Part shown: piece by piece, positions 12,080 through 24,111 of the stretch
How the letters are laid out: every line of letters begins with the position of its first letter
Numbering within the stretch: position 1 is the stretch's first letter
Assembly: GCA_963920765.1 (NCBI GenBank)
Contig: OY987251.1
Location: forward strand, 7,318,501-7,382,500
DNA: 64,000 bases
Direction of reading: 5' to 3'
Origin: Ulota crispa
Taxonomy: Eukaryota; Streptophyta; Bryopsida; Orthotrichales; Orthotrichaceae
Translations under genes and position numbers: made by a program
The notes under the pieces: generated by a model
What the model was told of the DNA's origin: nothing
What the model saw: only the letters and a program-made list of their open reading frames with translations
The model's database searches: none

Positions 12080-13278
12080 CAGTTCTTTTTACAGTTTTTC
12101 CATCCATCATGCGATCAACCTCCTTGACCAGGCGCTCCCATGTCCCTGGCAGCTCTAGAACCGGTTACACATTGAAGCTCCAAACTTCTAGGAAATCCAT
12201 TACAAGAATTGCACACATAATTAAACCCTCCTTTTCTTGTTTCCAAGGCTCTTACTTGTGCCTCAACTAAAACCTTTAGCCATAACAAATATCAATATCA
12301 TTATAATTATTGTTGTTATTTTTGTCATTTTTATGCACTTTGAAATAAGAAACCAAAAGAAGGGGGTGGGGACTAGACAAGGCGAAGGGTTCACTTTGCA
12401 TTCCAATGATGTGTTCTAGGCGGACCCTCACATGGGCCACAAGGGGATTATTCATGGGTTCCAATAAAAGTATTTGGTGGGTGAAAGGGAATGAATGGCA
12501 GTGGATGTTGGCCTCCTTTTTGTCGTCGAAGTGGTCATGGGTCATGAGTGGGAGCCCACTTTAGAAGGGGAAAAAAGGCCACTTCCTCAGGGGCCCCCAC
12601 TTCCCCTAAATTCTTTTTTATCAGGATTCAGGACATGGCCATGTATGGTGACCCTCTGAATGGTTGTGGGGCTCTGCGCAATAAAAAGACGTACTTTGTA
12701 TCTTTTGCTTTTGAGGGTGGGGGACTGGGGGGTTTGTATTCTAGCGACCTCCGCTATATGATTACATTAAATGCAATTATAGCAGCTTTTGGGTTATTAG
12801 TTGGGTCGTTTTAATGAGAAAGCTAAAAGTTGCTTTGCGGAATTGGATTTATTTGCGGACATGTGAATCAGGCAATTTACTCTTTTTGCTCAGTCTTTCT
12901 ATTCTTGGGAACTCTTAATAGAACTTTTTAATGGAGCTTCGTCCTTTCCAACCCAACTATGGAAATTTTTCTTTTCTTTCATTGGTTGAGCCTAGGAATT
13001 TATTTTTGTTTTCCTATTGGTCGAGAGACAAGTACCCTAACTACCCTTGAACGTTATGCAAGTAAGAGAATGAAAATGGGTGGAAATCATCCATGTGGAC
13101 ACAACCATCAATAGAAGTACCTATTTCTTGGTTGCTTCATCCTACTTATTGGCGGACCTAGTGTTTCCATTAGAGGGACTTGGTAATTTTCATCCATTTT
13201 TCACCCAATTGTTGTATTTTAGGTAAGGTAATCAGAAGCAATCCCAAATTTAGTTAAATTCAAAAAAAATCTTTTACC
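12080..13278. other. Intergenic DNA, no recognised gene
   Basis: Part of this stretch (12340-12830) is less AT-rich and has an 88-codon ORF at 12548-12814 with a hydrophobic C-terminus, but no domain is visible and there is no gene-like context. I treat it as non-coding. Confidence 0.5.
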
Positions 13279-13282
13279 TTAA

Positions 13283-14215
13283 CCCCTAAAGGACTGTTGT
13301 CCCTTCGGGGGACAGGTGCGAGCTCGGGCATGTACCTTTGGATAAGCTACTTTGTGTGATTTTCTGAAACTTTTATTGAAGGTGGGGAATTCAAAGATCT
13401 ACACGGGCATCTAATTTTTTCCTCATTCCGACAATTATTGAAGAAGTTATGCATGAAAATCTGAAAAGCAAGGGAGGATTGCCCGCCCAAGCAGCCCAAA
13501 AACTTCTTTAAATTTAAAAAAAAAAAAATTAAAATTAAAAATCAAAATTGGTTCTTTAGATTTATTTATAGGTGAGAAGCTTTGAATCATTCAATTTCAA
13601 TCAATGACATGAAAGTTATGAGGAGTTTTTGTTTGTGGGCAATTATGGAATCTCTACTCTAAAATAAACTTTGAAGTCCTTTATTTTACTCAATTTTTAT
13701 TATTTTGGAAAATTAAGCAAAACCAAAGGATGTAGATTGTTTATCACAACATTACAACTGTTGGGATTTGCATTTTTCATTTTAATAATTAAATTCTTAA
13801 CAATTTAGTGATTTGACTCATTGTCTACTTCTTTTTACTTATTGATTTTTCCTATGTGTTGAGTAGTTCCAATTGATTTGAAAATTCTCCCACACATAGC
13901 TAACTTGATCTCCTACATGGGAAAAATAAAGCGCAAAGTTGCGTAGAGCAATTATTTTCATGTAAGAATGGTCAAAGGCTTCTGAAATTTTGCGGCAGCA
14001 TGAAAAAAAACCTTTCTTTTCACTTTAGATGTAAATATCTCACTCATGTTTTTCCAAAATGACTTGATTTTTTTTCCACAAGTACCTAATCCAGTCTAGT
14101 GCAAGATCTTACGGTTGGATTTCCCAAATTTTCAAAAAAAATTACCTTCTTACTAACCCCAAAAGTGGCAATTTTGAGTGATTTTCACTGAAAAAATGGC
14201 TCAGTCCTTTAGGGG
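13283..14215 (+). mobile_element. TTAA-family element D, 933 bp (reference copy)
   Basis: TTAA at 13279-13282 and 14216-14219. The TIR is about 14 bp (CCCCTAAAGGACTG on both ends) and the two ends then differ. The left end has the palindrome TTGTCCC-TTCG-GGGGACA; the right end reads, inward, a GTGAAAATCACTCAAAATTG block. Short TIRs with asymmetric subterminal DNA fit piggyBac-type organisation. It aligns with E (inverted) and with I once its nested insertion is removed. No transposase ORF. Confidence 0.88.
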
Positions 14216-14575
14216 TTAATAGCTATAGGAAACGTGAACTCTATTCTTGTTTGACCTTTTGGTGAGAAGGAGGTAAGGCGCTCCTATGTTGTTGTCCTTA
14301 CCATGAAGCCTAAAGCTCTAGAGCAATAATTGTATTTTCAAGATTCATCTCCTGCTTGTACCATCGTTTGGGGAGAAATTTTGGCTTCACTAGCTAAAAT
14401 TTGGCGTTTCCATTTTCACCCGGTTTTGTCAGTGGACTGTATAATTTTTTTTAAATATTTTTATTATAAAATTTGATCAATTCTTAGCAAGTAGATTTAA
14501 ATCCAATCAACTTGTATGCAATTTGAACCAGTTGACAATAAACTAAATGTCAATCTCCCCAAAACATTGATTTTA

Positions 14576-15889
14576 GCCCCTAAAATTCTTTTGTGTTTAG
14601 AGGCCCAAAACTGCTTCAAAATACTAGTCCCCAAACCAAGGTCAAAATTTTCATTGAAACTTACTTTTTAACAAATCCAACTGTAGGATCCTTTGGTTGA
14701 CTTGCACAAGTACATTGTCCCAAAATTTCAAAATGAATATCCCCACCAATTGCAAGATCAATGTGCCTAAATTTCAAAATGTAGGCTTTTCTAGTCCTTC
14801 TAGAAGGTGAAGTTTTGTTTTTCAAACATTTTAAAGAAAAACACGTATGTTGTATTTCTTGTGCAATTTTTGCAATATGTTAGAGAATGGGTTGAAAGCA
14901 TATATATAAGAAAATTGATCAAAAAAAATTTTGGATTCATGTTTACAAAAATTGTAAAGTGAAAGGTATTGATGCATGAAAGATATAACTAATATGCTAA
15001 TAAGTTTTGGACAAATTTGAAAATTGTTAATCCCAATTGTGAGAATGCTCTAACAGACAATTAGTAACTTTTATTTTCATTTTAATTTGAAAATTTTCAA
15101 AATTGAGAGTAAAAGGTAACTTTATATGTTTTTCTATGGGGATTGATATGTCTACCACACCCTTTCAAGTATTGTACCACACCCCAGGGTAAATTTTAGA
15201 TTCCTACCATCAAATATTTGAATTTGAGAATTTGGAATTCAGTTTTGGACTTAGAGACCGTGATTTAGTTTAGAACCATAAAAAAAGTTGTAATTGAACA
15301 ACACCCAATGAAAAAGCTTACTTCAGGGAAAAAATATTACTTTTACTTTTGTTTGCAAAAAAGATAAGCTTTTTCATTGGGTGTTGTTCAGTTAGAACCT
15401 TTTTATGATTCTAGACTAAATCATAGTCTCTAAATCCAAATCTGAATTCCAAATTCTCAAATTCACCTATTTGATGGTAGAAATCTAAAACTTATCCCAG
15501 GGGTGTGGTACAATACTTGAAAGGGTGTGGTAGGCATATCAATCCCCTTTTTCTACCCTCTTCTACCTTCATTGCCCGCAATATAAAACTCCTTTTAACT
15601 CTTACCTCATTATTTGGAATTGAGTGGTTCATTTTTTTTAAGTAGGTATCAATCTATAAAGTTCTATATATATATATATATATATGCTGTCCGGTTTGAA
15701 ATTGAAATTGAAAAAATCTTATAACTTTTGCATTCTTTATCGGAATGACATGAAATAAAGCTTCCCATGTAGATTATGATGAGTAGCAACCATCCTAAAA
15801 AATTCATGAAAAATTTCCTAATTATGAAGTCAATAGAGCCTGCCCAAGTTCTCATAAAGCCCAAAGTGGGCTCCTTGGGCCTTTAGGGG
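14576..15889 (-). mobile_element. TTAA-family element K (diverged), interrupted by a foldback MITE
   Basis: The right end CCTTTAGGGG followed by TTAA (15890-15893) is clear. The left end is a degenerate TTTTAGCCCCTAAAAT near 14573-14588. Removing the MITE at 15138-15547 and its 8-bp duplication leaves about 896 bp, the normal family size. The shared AATCCAACTGTAGGATC block supports membership. The left boundary is uncertain. A TA run sits at about 15665-15685. Confidence 0.6.
15138..15547. mobile_element. Foldback MITE 1, 410 bp, hAT-like 8-bp TSD
   Basis: Near-complete palindrome: GGGGATTGATATG at the left and CATATCAATCCCC at the right, centred near 15340 with arms of about 180 bp. The flanks show TTTTTCTA on both sides, offset by one base at the left, an 8-bp duplication as made by hAT elements. 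It is a relative of the element at 19194-19599. Non-coding. Confidence 0.8.
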
Positions 15890-15893
15890 TTAA

Positions 15894-16560
15894 TCTGTCT
15901 TCAATGGAAAATATAATAACATCCATTACTTCAAGCGAGATTTAGTTGTTGGATAGAACATTTGGAGGCACAAAATGGACAACACATGTTTGTCCATTCT
16001 TACTTTTTAGGGCAATTTTACTATTTTTGACCTAAAAAAAGGAATAGTAAAATTACTATTTTTCATTTTTTACTATATGATATGGTTTTCAATCCCCAAT
16101 TTGACTTCATGTTAGCAACAATGAGTGTCACAAGCATGTACAAAGTAAGTTTTTTTTATAATTTTTTGAAACCAACTATGAATATTGAACAAACATGAGG
16201 TCAATCAAGCACTTTGGGTGGATGGACAAGTGGACGGGCAGTTCAATGTAACAACCATTAACATCTCTCATTGAGGGTGAGATGGCATCTCTAAAGAAGA
16301 AGGTGGGGACAATGAACGGGGAGAGCTGAAAAACAATAGAAAGTCAGCTGAATGAAATGTGAAAAATCCAATTAAAATTCACAGATACCGGCAAAAATCT
16401 GACTAAATTCTTGAAAGTTTTCTAATCATAGTGTGAGTATATAGGCAATACCTTGTGTATGCAATAAATAAACCAGTTGAAAATGAGAAATGTAGGATAT
16501 TTGCCGAAGAAGCTCAAAATCTCCTCGCACACTGGTCGGGGATGTCTATGAAGCACATGC
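15894..16560 (+). repeat. Dispersed repeat of unknown type, copy 1
   Basis: The stretch matches 61990-62345 (shared: GCAACAATGAGTGT, ATATGGTTTT-AATCC, GGATGGACAAGT). Its later parts match 55860-55960 (CAATAGAAAGTCA) and 57065-57120 (TTGCCGAAGAAG, TCAAAATCTCC). The blocks appear in different order elsewhere, so this is a rearranged fragment of a larger unknown repeat. Confidence 0.6.
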
Positions 16561-18085
16561 ACACGCTTGAGTCACGTGTTACCTCTACAAGAATGTAAAT
16601 TTTGAAATATTAGCACAAGTAGCGGTGTTTTTAGGCCACTTGGGCTAATTACGAAAGCTTGCATTTGGTGTAAGACGTAGCCAATGTTTAATTGAGGTAA
16701 AAGTTTGGCAAACAAATTGTCCAAAAAATTGGTTGGGCTGACCAACGTGCATCCTAAAATACGCCACACATTACAAGCTAATTTTCTTATAATAAACGTA
16801 GATTTTGCCTCCATCTTTCTCCAAATCCCTCTTTCCCCTTACGCAAAATTTAAGGTGGGAAAGCTCTGTTTGTTTTAGCAACAACAAGAGAAATAGTAAA
16901 ATAATTATTCCTATTTTGTGTTTTTTAAAATTTTATCCTACTTAATATATGTACATTACATAAGGGTAGCTAAATCCAAAAAAGAAATCAAACTTTCTAG
17001 GTTTGGCCTATTGTGGTCAATTCTTCTTGGATTTCATTATTTTCTCCGAGGAGAAGATTTTGGATTTTTTTCATCCCAAGACCCACTTGAAGGGGAAGGA
17101 GAGATTTGTGAAAGATGTAGGTGGGCCCAGCATTTACTAAGAAACTCACAATTTGATTGCTTCTAATGCAAGGCCTAAAATGCATGCAAGTATGAAAAAA
17201 AAACAAATATAATAATCTTCCATGTGAAGATGTTTATCCATCAAAATTAGCTAGTGTTAATAACTTTTAATGGGAATATTCACAAACCTAATGTTTCTTT
17301 GAGAGGGAGGTTTAAGATTTTGACAAAAAAAAGAGTCCAAATAAATTTAGTTGAACTCAACAATGAAACATCTTTTTTGTGAGGGGATTTCTTTGCTTTA
17401 CAAGAATCTAACCTCATTTTAACAATGGTTCCATTGGTACTCACAAAAAAATTGGTTGAAAAATGAAGGATAAAATTGTTAAATGCCTCAGTCTCAAAGA
17501 AACATCACATTTTTGCCTTTGTTTGGATGAGCATTTCTACTAATGTAGCTGAAACCATGGATGAATGTGCATACATGGATGAGTCCATCCATTCTATTTC
17601 TTTACCTGCATCTAGGGTTAATGTTGCTTGGCCAATGAAAAGGTCCAATTTTTTCTCTTGTAACTTGGCATGTTGGTTGCAGAAGCAATCAACAGTGAAG
17701 ACTTTCTTGCCATAACACTTGTAGAGACGTCCACCTTTGGTTTGCAATAGAGAATTAGTCCACTATAGAGGTTGTATTGAGAACATTCTTTTTAATTGCC
17801 AAAAATAATAATAGGAGGTGTGAGCTTTTTAAGGCTCTATAGGTCAACCTCTACAACTACCAAAGGGTGCAGAAATGATGCTTCTGAAGCAAGAAAAAAG
17901 ACGAAAAATGTAACAACCATCACAAACCAACATCACAAATTCAAAGTAAACATTGAGTGCATTAGTACATGAGTTGGACAAACATAATTCATCTAGAATA
18001 TTAATCTTAAGATTGTTATTAAATAAACAAGAGGTATAATAAGTTACTTGCAATAGACAATCCTACCAACTATTTTAGAAACATG
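16561..18085. other. AT-rich DNA, nothing recognised
   Basis: ORFs of 60-82 codons occur on both strands and overlap. None shows a known motif and I find no splice-compatible gene structure. Confidence 0.5.
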
Positions 18086-18087
18086 TA

Positions 18088-18661
18088 CTCCCTTTGTCTC
18101 AAAAAAACCAGTGTTTTGACTAAATATTCAGTCTACAAGAAAAACCCCGTGTTTGACTTTTAAAGAAACCAATTCTCATCTCTTTTGCTTAATTAAAATA
18201 AAAGTGAATTGCTTGCCATGTTTGATGATATTTTCTGGGCATTTCGAGCCCTTTGATTGTTGTTATTAGCATTGCAGACTTGATTTCCTCATTTTTCTTT
18301 GCAAGTTGTGCTTATCATTAAGCTAGAGCCATCAATAGTATCAACACTAAGATTTGGTTTTTTGATAAATGAGACAACTTGAGCAATTGGATTAACTTGT
18401 TTATTACTTACAATTGCATTGACTCACTCCATATCAATCATTTAAAAAAATTTGGCAATAATAAAAAAAACACTTGAAATTTCAAAACATTTGGTACCAA
18501 TTTCGCATCCTTTTTTAGAGAACCTTAATTCTAAAAAACATGAAAGTTGGGTTTGGAATAATAAAAGCCTAATATCCAATACCTTCCAATTACGATTTGT
18601 TGTTACTATTTCTTAATCCCTCACAAATTCTAAAACATTGGTTTTTTAAGATAAAAGGAAG
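18088..18661. mobile_element. Stowaway-like (Tc1/mariner) MITE, 574 bp
   Basis: The left end CTCCCTTTGTCTCAAAAAA and the right end TTTTTTAAGATAAAAGGAAG are imperfect inverted copies. Their start is the well-known plant Stowaway/mariner terminus CTCCCTCCGT with a few changes. It is flanked by TA at 18086-18087 and 18662-18663, the expected TSD. At 574 bp it is longer than a typical Stowaway, and it has no transposase. Confidence 0.75.
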
Positions 18662-18663
18662 TA

Positions 18664-19185
18664 TATATGTTTATACGTACACTGTAGCGTTCATTTGGAG
18701 AAATTTTGACTTCACCAGCTAAAATCTAACAATTTTTAGTTTCAACTGGTTTTTCATTGAGTTGCATTGGATGATTTCTATATCTATATTGTAGAGTACT
18801 ATAAGTAGCAATTCTTTTGTAACAATTGGCAGGCTTTTTAGCTGATAATCTCAAATTCAATTGGTTGTTTTGCAATTTCAACTAGTTGACAGTACACTAA
18901 ATATTGGTTCTCTCAAACTTGCATACATGCATATGTATGCAAACATATGTATGTATAGTAGTGGACCGGTGCACCCTTTTTGCCCACTTCAACACATAAA
19001 TTAAGGGTGAAGGGTGAAGGCTTTAATCATGATTTGTTTGTTGTTTATTTTAATCATTTATTCTAATCAAGCTTCTTGTTTTGTTTATTTTAATTGTTTT
19101 TTGCTTGCTTAATTACGTCATGTTGTTGCTTATTTAATCATTTTTTTCTTATTTTAATGATTTTTGTGATAGGTGAGGCTAACCG
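18664..19185. other. AT-rich DNA, nothing recognised
   Basis: No gene or repeat boundary recognised. Runs of TTTATTTTAAT dominate toward the right end. Confidence 0.5.
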
Positions 19186-19193
19186 TTTTTTAA

Positions 19194-19599
19194 GGGAATT
19201 GAAATGTGCACACCGGGGGTTGATATTTGCACATCCCTTGGGAGGTAAATTGAAGATTTCTACCATCAAAAAGCTGAATTTGAGAATTTTGAATTCAGAT
19301 TTGGAGTTAGAAACCATGGTTTATTCTAGAACCATAAAAAAAAAATTGCAATTAAACAACTTAATGAAAAAGCTTAGTTAGGGGAAAAAGTATTACTTTT
19401 ACTTTTGTTTGTAAGAAAAAAAAATCATTGGGTGTTGTTCAATTGCAAACTTTTCTATGGTTCTAGAGTTAACCATGGTCTCTAAGTTCAAATTTGAATT
19501 CAAAATTCTCAAATTCAAATTTTTGTTTATAGAAATCTACAATTTACCTCCCAAGCAGGTGTGCAAATATGAACCCCCGGTGTGCACATATCAATTCCC
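19194..19599. mobile_element. Foldback MITE 2, 406 bp, 8-bp TSD
   Basis: Same family as 15138-15547: GGGAATTG at the left, CAATTCCC at the right, long imperfect arms, and the shared centre ATTACTTTTACTTTTGTTTG. The flanks are exactly TTTTTTAA at 19186-19193 and 19600-19607, an 8-bp duplication. This supports a hAT-like origin. The ORF overlapping it is an artefact of the repeat. Confidence 0.85.
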
Positions 19600-19607
19600 T
19601 TTTTTAA

Positions 19608-19910
19608 TCATTTTTTTAATATATGATAGGTGAGGCTTATTTTAATCTTTTTTTTAATGTGTGACAGGTGAGATATTAATCCGAGAACTTTTATGATTAT
19701 TTTTATCAACCCCCCATGGTCCCATGCATGCCCCCCCATGGCCCATGTGCAATTTTATCATGCAACCCCCTCTTAACTAATGCATACAAACACCATGTTC
19801 TATTATAGAAAGACTAGCGTTGGCACCCATTGGTTCAACAGGGACGCAAAATAAGATCAAGCCCACTTACACAAAACATTTTCTCCGCAAGAATATAATA
19901 CTTACTTTTT
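19608..19910. other. AT-rich DNA with homopolymer C tracts
   Basis: No gene seen. Contains CCCCCCATGG-type tracts around 19710-19745. Confidence 0.5.
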
Positions 19911-19927
19911 GTCATCGCACTTCAATT

Positions 19928-20330
19928 TTAAATTTTACCCATGCACTAAACATTTGTCTTTGTTTAGAAAACATTCCCTTGTAATAAAGCATTTTTTGTT
20001 CTATACCCATAGAGTTTTTTACCCATGTAATAAAATGAACGTCAAAATTTTTTGTGCAAAAAATTATTATTTATTTTCTTCCAACACTACCTTTTTACTC
20101 ACATGGTAATTATTCAATCAAATTTTTGTATACTTTTGTTTTTTACCCATGCACTTTTGTTACATTTTTTGTTATTTACTCACTCATTTTTTTACACATA
20201 CAATTTTTTACTCAAAAAAATTCTCATGCAAATTTTACCTACACAGATTTTTACCTATGCAATTTTTTTACACATCCAAGTTTCCAAGTTTGAACCCATG
20301 CAAGTTTATTTATCCACATAGTAAAAAATT
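19928..20330 (+). repeat. Irregular cryptic repeat of TTTTACCCATGCA-like units
   Basis: About a dozen imperfect copies of a motif close to TTTTACCCATGCAATTTT occur at irregular spacing (for example 19933, 20013, 20145, 20210-20250, 20293). It is too degenerate to be a simple satellite, and the overlapping ORFs in all three frames are a by-product. Confidence 0.6.
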
Positions 20331-20552
20331 GTAGTAAAAGGATCACCAAACAGGTAAATCATATTCTGTTATATAGATAGAAGATATGTGTTTCTATTTT
20401 TTGGCTCGGCTCAGTTTGACGCCAGCTACCTCTAAGTCTTACACTAAAAAGAACGAGAAAGAACGAGAAGATAAATGGATGAAATTACCAAAACCTTCTC
20501 AAAGAACATAGCTCTGCTTTATATTTGGATGTGAATTGCTAATAATAGCTGA

Positions 20553-20776
20553 TACACCAAATAGTGCATTTAGGTTGTCTCACACTAATTCTCATATCTT
20601 ATTCTTCTATTGTTATAAAAATGGTTTCCATCACTAATTATTGCAATATTTTTTTAAAGGCCTTGCAACCACTATAAAGCTATCAAAAAATAAATTAACA
20701 ACGTTCAAACTATAAATCATGTGAAATTCAAGCGTGGTCAACATATATGGGGCAACTTAAATACAGTATTTGGTGT
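20553..20776. mobile_element. MITE of the ACTAAATAGTGC family, short copy
   Basis: The left end TACACCAAATAGTGCATTTA and the right end ACAGTATTTGGTGTT are inverted copies. It abuts a second member that begins at 20777. Confidence 0.65.
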
Positions 20777-22007
20777 TCACCAAATAGAGCATTTAGGTTG
20801 TTTTAACCCCTAAAGGATCACGTCTTGTTTTTTTGTGAAAATCACAAAAAACTGCCACTTCTAGGAGGTTTAGTAAAAAGGGATTTTATGTTTGTTTTTG
20901 GGAAATCCAACTGTAGGACCATGCCCTAGACTAGAAGAGGTACTTGTGGGAAAAAAATCAGCTCATTCCACATGGAGAGGAGTGAGATATTTACATCTAA
21001 AGTGAAAAAAAAAAAAAATTCCATGCTGCCCAAAAATTTTAGAAGCCTTTGACCACTCTTATAACAAAAAATCTGCTCTACCCAAAGTTGCACTTTTTTT
21101 TCCATGTAGGAGATCAACTTAGGTATGTGTGGGAGAATTTTCAAATCAATTGGAACTATACAACACATAGGAAAAATCAGTAAGTAAAAAGAAGTAGACA
21201 ATGAGTCAAATCACTAAATTATTAAGAATTTAATTATTGAAATGAAAAATGCAAATCCTAACGGTCAAAATGTTGTGATAAACAATCTACTTCCTTTGGT
21301 TTAATTTTTTTTTCCAAAATAATGAAAATTGAGTAAAATAAAGGACTTCAAAGTTTATTTTAGAGTAGAGATTCCATAACTTCCTGCAAACAAAAACTCC
21401 TCATAACTTTCATGTCATTGATTGAAAGTGAATGCTTCAAAGCTTCTCACCTATAAAAAAGTCTAAAGAACCAATTTAAAATTTTATTTAAAAAAATGTA
21501 ATTTACAAAGAAGTTTTTGGGCTGCCTGGGCGGGCAGTCCTCCCCAAATTTTCATAAATTCATGCAAAACTTCTTCATTAAATGTCAAAATGAAGAAAAA
21601 ATTAGATGCCCACATAAAGCTTTGAATTCCCCACCTTCCACAAAAGTTTCAAAAAATCACACAAAGTAATTTAGTCATAGGTACATGCCTGAAGTCCAAC
21701 TTGTCCCCCGAAGGGACAACGGTCCTTTACGGGTTAACAATTAGGTTGCCTTACCATGAAAAGTTACCTCATGACTCATTAGCCATTTGGAGGTGCCTAA
21801 AATTGTTTAGATACTAAGATTACACATGATTTGCCACATGGACTTAGTTAATTTGTCATCCTCCAACTATGTTGTTATTACCAAAACCATTAAAAATTTC
21901 TTATTACAATAATTATTGCTGAAAATCACTGTAACAGCAGTAAGTATTTAAATAATGTGAAATGTCAAGAAATTAGGATAGGGCAGCCTAAATGCACTAT
22001 TTGGTGT
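20777..22007. mobile_element. MITE of the ACTAAATAGTGC family split by TTAA element E
   Basis: The left end CACCAAATAGAGCATTTAGG and the right end CCTAAATGCACTATTTGGTG bound the element. Its body resumes after element E with ATTAGGTTGCCTTACC, colinear with the uninterrupted copy at 9820-10132. Removing E and one TTAA leaves about 300 bp, the normal size. Confidence 0.75.
20807..21733 (-). mobile_element. TTAA-family element E, 927 bp, with documented empty site
   Basis: TTAA at 20803-20806 and 21734-21737. Termini CCCCTAAAGGATC and GGTCCTTTACGGG. Colinear with D in reverse: the palindromic end (GTCCCCCGAAGGGAC) is at the right. It sits inside another MITE, so the target can be compared with the relative at 9845-9860, where the site has a single TTAA. 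No ORF longer than 91 codons, none recognisable. Confidence 0.9.
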
Positions 22008-22009
22008 AC

Positions 22010-22760
22010 ATTACCGGCTACAGGCTAATGATTCTATCCATTTTTTCATTACCTGCATGGATTTTAGAGTGCGTGTGGCTCACCCAATGGATGAAACAAA
22101 ATGAATTCCCGAAGAATATTTCCTTTGTCAACGGCATTAGAGACACCAGAGAATTCCTGGTTCTTTTATTGGTCAAGCGACTGGCGCTCTAGGAACAGAA
22201 ATAAAATAATAAACAAGTATTGGAAGGATCCATCCGTATGTGCACATTCGTCCACACATGAACACTCACTTTCATCCACTTACTGACAAATGTAATGGTT
22301 TTCATTAAAAAATCATCCCTGCTCTCATCCAAAATTTCAAAAGTTTTAAAGTGACCAGCATCAAAAACGAGGTAAGTTCGCCGAGCAGTAATATCGGGTA
22401 GGCCAATCGGTTGCTCCTTACCTTGCCTGCTTAGTTATGGCAGCCGATTGTATGTTTCAAAAAATAAATGAAAATAAAAAGAAAAATACTATAAGATAAG
22501 CTTTTGGGTGGATTTTGTTTGTGTGGTTTACTTTTTGTAATGAACTTTGCTTCAGTTTGCGTCAATTTTTTTTTAAAACGAGATATGGTTCTTGCAAAAA
22601 TCCATTCCGGAAAAACCAAGTGAGATACTCCACCATGTTGCTCATTTCAGTCAATTTGGAGTTGTGTACCTTAGCATGAAAAGGGGTAAATGCAAAAATC
22701 TTTCCATGTTCTCAAATTGGTCAAGTTAACAAACTTGTGATCTTTAAATTTAAATCATAA
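22010..22760. other. Intergenic DNA, nothing recognised
   Basis: Short ORFs at 21992-22286 overlap in two frames and show no known motif. Confidence 0.5.
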
Positions 22761-22852
22761 CATAATCATAATGATCTCTGTAACATAATCATAATGATCT
22801 CTGTAACATAATCATAATGATCTCTGTAACATAATCATAATGATCTCTGTAA
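22761..22852 (+). repeat. Exact 23-bp tandem repeat, four units
   Basis: Four identical 23-bp units, each containing CATAATCATAATGATCTCTG. The following 130 bp continue as degenerate GTGATATTA/TATCACATCTCC motifs that can pair with each other. The perfect identity implies recent expansion. Confidence 0.9.
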
Positions 22853-24111
22853 TACCACATTTTGATCTTTGCAGTATCACATCTCCAGTCATTGTGATAT
22901 CATATTACTAAAATCACAATAATTTTTGTGATATTACATCCTCATCTATGTAATATCACATCTCCACTCTTTGTGATATTACTAAAAATGAGAAAATAGT
23001 TGTTCTAATGGTGAATGAGTAGCATAGCAAGCACCTTTGAGGATTTATTGAAATTTTTACTTGTGCATGCTATTTAACATATGAAAATCTTGATAAAATT
23101 CTTATGGTGAATGCGTGGCTTAGCAAGCCCCAACTGCTAGTATGTAATCAAAAATCTTAAATGCTATTGATAGTTGGGTTGGATTGATGGTTGCGGGGGA
23201 GGAATGCTATATTGTGAGCGGAGATTCGTGAACCGTGAGTTGTAAGCCTAGATTTTTTTATCAAAATACTCAATTTCACTTGTATTTGTGTACATAGGGC
23301 TCTACAATTGTGCATTTAAAACTTTTATCTCTTGAAAAATTTGCTATTTAAAAGCTTTGTCGTTGATTTTGAGCTCAATATTCATTCTTGTTCACCAAAT
23401 CTTGGCTTCTTGCTCACATGCTCATCATTATATGCTCACAAAATAATGTCATCTAATGATTGGGTTGGATTGATGGTTGGGTTGGGTCCCATAGAAAGGT
23501 TAGGGGTAAGTCATACTATGTTGCATGTCTCAACTATACACGTTATAGTTTACTCTATGACAATAGTACTAAGTAATAGAGGGGTGAAATTAAATTAAAT
23601 ATAATAAATGTTTAATATGAATATTTTATGCAAAGTTATTGTTGAAATGAATTATTTAAATACAAAAAAGATTTTTTTTTTTTTTTTTTTGCTTGAACCT
23701 TAAATGCAAGAAAACATTTTGATTTCAAGGAGGTGGTAATGCCATGATTGAATGAATGATGGACCACTTGAAAAAAATAAAAAATAGCACTAAATTATCA
23801 AATTTCATGCTCACAAGAGGTGTCTCGATAGCAATTCCATATATATATATATATATCATATATATGTACAAGTAATCTATACTTGTCGTACCAACAAGAC
23901 AATGCATGAGTTTAAAAAGATGGACCTCCAAACAAATTGCCCTTCTTTTTCTACCTTTTTTTCTCCCTTATTTTTGAATTCCAAAATTTGAGAAACATAG
24001 AGACATTCAATGCTATAGAGAACATCAAACTCACAATGCTTTGAAATATTCAATTTGAATTTTTTTAATATCTTTTTATAAATTGAGCTACATTTCACAT
24101 CCCATGCTCCG
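22853..24111. other. AT-rich DNA with a partial repeat end
   Basis: A segment at about 23726-23838 (AAGGAGGTGGTAATGCC ... GAGGTGTCTCGATAGCAATT) matches the right end of the element at 36105-37225. A poly-T tract lies at about 23673-23690 and a TA run at 23839-23864. A direct repeat of GGTGAATG-AGCAAGC occurs near 23011 and 23105. No gene seen. Confidence 0.5.

Noticed and set aside
20052-20334. Overlapping small membrane-like ORFs in three frames
   Set aside because: Phenylalanine and leucine richness comes from T-rich repeat words; three frames open at once argues against coding.
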